DNA of 7,692 nt. Origin: an uncultured Clostridia bacterium. GTDB lineage: Bacteria > Bacillota > Clostridia > Oscillospirales > CAG-272. Position 1 is the stretch's first letter. Every line of letters starts with the position of its first letter. The translations under genes were made by a program, and so were the position numbers. The notes beneath the pieces are model-generated. The model was not told the DNA's origin and ran no database searches. It saw only the letters and a program-made list of their open reading frames with translations. The stretch is taken from NCBI GenBank assembly GCA_904501765.1, contig CAJGCM010000105.1, forward strand, positions 1 through 7,692, given 5' to 3'. Below are positions 6,744 to 7,692 of the stretch, piece after piece.

Positions 6744-7474
6744 AAGCTATCTCCCCCAAAGACAATTGTCGCGAGCTCCGACATATCGGAAATGACGAAA
6801 TCGGCGTATGGCATAAGCCTCGCTCGCTTTTCCTCCGTGTTTCCTATACCCACAGCCCGAAGCCCTGCATTCCTTGCGAAAATCATATCCGTCATAGTAT
6901 CGCCCACCATTAAGGCTTTGTCGGCTGTCGTACCCACAAATTTAAGAAAATCACGGGCACAGTATGGGTCGGGCTTTACGGGAAACTCTCCGTTGTCGGT
7001 ATATACTCTGTCGAAAATCTCACTCACACCCAGGGCTTTGAGGCACCTTTCGGTAATTTCTTCGTTATCCGTTGTTACTACCGCAAGCATAACACCTCTT
7101 GCGGAAAGCTCCGAAAGCACGGATGCGAGCTTTGGCGAGGTGGGCTTTACCACCCCTGCATCTGCGCTGCAGGCATATGCTTCTTCAAGCTCTTCGGTTA
7201 CCCTGTCTCTGTCGGCAGCAGCCCCGAATTTAAGGAGCAGCTCATACACGATACCGCCCATCTGCTCATAGGTGCCCTTGCATAGAACACCGTCCATATC
7301 CGCAACTCCGTTATGCACACCAAAGGCAGAGAGCGCCTCCTCCGAAAAGGCCGCAGGCATACCGTAAAGCTCCGCTATCCTTCCGATAGCCTCCCTCGAT
7401 ACCGCAACCCAAAAGGCATCGAAATCTATAAGCGTTCCGTCTTTATCGAAAATTATAGCCTCCGCTTTTATCAT
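6740..7474 (-). CDS. HAD-family hydrolase, phosphoglycolate-phosphatase-like
   Basis: A 244-residue soluble phosphatase of the haloacid dehalogenase superfamily. All four motifs are present: motif I FDKDGTL with nucleophile Asp10 and acid/base Asp12; motif II threonine in AVVTTDN (Thr134); motif III lysine in VKPDP (Lys167); motif IV GDTMTDM with Asp192 and Asp196 for magnesium. The insert between motifs I and II (about 16-115) is mostly helical, like the C1 cap of the PGP/beta-phosphoglucomutase group, so a small phosphorylated metabolite is the likely substrate; which one is unknown. The frame stays open upstream to a TTG at 7555, but the ATG at 7474 is preferred: it places the HAD strand at the N-terminus, as is normal, and has AGAGG (7486-7482) seven bases upstream. 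It is the first gene after the promoter at 7600-7628 and overlaps the transporter gene by 4 bases. Confidence 0.92.
   Translation of the reverse strand: MIKAEAIIFDKDGTLIDFDAFWVAVSREAIGRIAELYGMPAAFSEEALSAFGVHNGVADMDGVLCKGTYEQMGGIVYELLLKFGAAADRDRVTEELEEAYACSADAGVVKPTSPKLASVLSELSARGVMLAVVTTDNEEITERCLKALGVSEIFDRVYTDNGEFPVKPDPYCARDFLKFVGTTADKALMVGDTMTDMIFARNAGLRAVGIGNTEEKRARLMPYADFVISDMSELATIVFGGDSL
6751..6757 (-). promoter_or_regulatory. Ribosome binding site of the DMT transporter gene
   Basis: GGGGGAG on the minus strand lies 7 bases before the transporter ATG and is inside the last codons of the upstream phosphatase gene. Together with the ATGA overlap it fixes the transporter start and suggests that ribosomes finishing the phosphatase re-initiate here. 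Confidence 0.7.
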
Positions 7475-7593
7475 AACAAGACCTCTCCCGTACCACATAT
7501 TTTCAGTTAGCAGGCTTTTAAAATTAATGCTTTCACATAAAGAGTAAGACACCAAAGCATTCTTCCGTTATCCCTCTGCCTCGCCTGCTTGTG
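7475..7593 (-). promoter_or_regulatory. Long foldable 5' leader of the HAD-transporter-metF-metH unit
   Basis: If transcription starts about 7 bases after the -10 box, the leader is near 119 nt. Two nested perfect stems lie in or at its edge: AGCAGGC 7509-7515 with GCCTGCT 7583-7589 (7 bp), and within it AATGCTTT 7526-7533 with AAAGCATT 7554-7561 (8 bp, 20-base loop). They are separated by internal-loop strands of 10 and 21 bases. The shape recalls a small cis-regulatory RNA, but no known riboswitch consensus (S-box, T-box, THF, preQ1, ZTP) was recognised, and there is no T-tract after either stem. A 17-codon reading frame also starts in the leader at 7560. Confidence 0.4.
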
Positions 7594-7610
7594 ATAAAAA
7601 TTTTATCACA
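7590..7610. promoter_or_regulatory. 21-bp perfect palindrome, probable repressor operator
   Basis: Arms TGTGATAAAA (7590-7599) and TTTTATCACA (7601-7610) are perfect inverted repeats around a single A. The palindrome covers the -10 box of the leftward promoter and the expected transcription start, the classic place for a dimeric repressor. The TGTGA and TCACA ends are 11 bases apart, unlike CRP or Rex sites (6 bases), and it does not fit the TnrA/GlnR box. The cognate regulator is not visible in the window. Confidence 0.65.
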
Positions 7611-7628
7611 TATCAAGTTGAATGTCAA
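7600..7628 (-). promoter_or_regulatory. Sigma-A-type promoter driving the leftward operon
   Basis: On the minus strand a consensus -35 TTGACA (7628-7623) and a -10 TAAAAT (7605-7600, five of six matches) are separated by exactly 17 bases. The promoter reads toward the HAD gene 126 bases away. It is the only near-consensus promoter seen in the window and probably serves all four genes down to metH. The remaining bases 7629-7692 hold no confident feature; two minus-strand frames stop there (TGA near 7642, TAG near 7637) and could be the end of a preceding gene. Confidence 0.75.
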
Positions 7629-7692
7629 TATCGCTTTATATAGAGCTAACATTTCAACCCTTTCCATAAGTCCGGAAGTCTTGCCGAAAACA

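Noticed and set aside
7475..7555. 27-residue N-terminal extension of the HAD protein from a TTG at 7555
   Set aside because: The extension has no good ribosome site and lies in the foldable leader. The HAD motif normally begins within the first dozen residues, which fits the ATG at 7474 with AGAGG upstream.
7590..7610. Palindrome as a CRP or Rex site
   Set aside because: The TGTGA and TCACA half-sites are 11 bases apart, whereas CRP and Rex sites have 6 between these elements.
7475..7692. SAM-I (S-box) or T-box leader upstream of the operon
   Set aside because: No S-box core blocks and no T-box GGTGGNACCGCG sequence were found on the minus strand here, or upstream of metF, metH or malQ.

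Overview
The window looks like a chromosomal stretch from a low-to-moderate GC Firmicute, most likely an anaerobic gut-type Clostridia member. The reasons are strong GGAGG-type ribosome binding sites, tight same-strand gene packing, and an 803-residue B12-dependent methionine synthase without the reactivation domain. The genus cannot be fixed from this sequence. Nearly everything is transcribed on the minus strand; only a gene tail at the left edge is on the plus strand.

From right to left (transcription order): positions 7600-7628 hold a near-consensus sigma-A promoter pointing left. A perfect 21-bp palindrome overlaps its -10 box and likely start point, which reads as a repressor operator. 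About 120 nt of foldable leader follow. Then come a HAD-family phosphatase, a ten-helix DMT/EamA transporter that starts inside the stop codon of the phosphatase (ATGA overlap), metF (5,10-methylenetetrahydrofolate reductase) and metH (cobalamin-dependent methionine synthase). Spacing suggests one operon centred on one-carbon and methionine metabolism: MetF makes 5-methyl-THF and MetH uses it to methylate homocysteine. The roles of the phosphatase and transporter in this unit are inferred from position only. No S-box (SAM-I) riboswitch or T-box was recognised by eye before any of these genes.

Between metH and malQ lie 458 bases without a convincing gene. This stretch is unusually rich in inverted repeats: an 8-bp stem closing about 210 nt, a two-part 12-bp hairpin, several short perfect hairpins and one mutually exclusive pair. 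It is the best candidate in the window for an undescribed structured RNA or a structured repeat, but I could not match it to a known family.

The left part holds malQ (GH77 4-alpha-glucanotransferase, all three catalytic acids present), unrelated to methionine metabolism. It converges on a plus-strand gene tail that resembles the C-terminus of a zinc-type medium-chain dehydrogenase. A strong hairpin with T-tracts on both sides separates the two and probably terminates transcription from both directions. No mobile element, CRISPR array, tRNA or rRNA was recognised.
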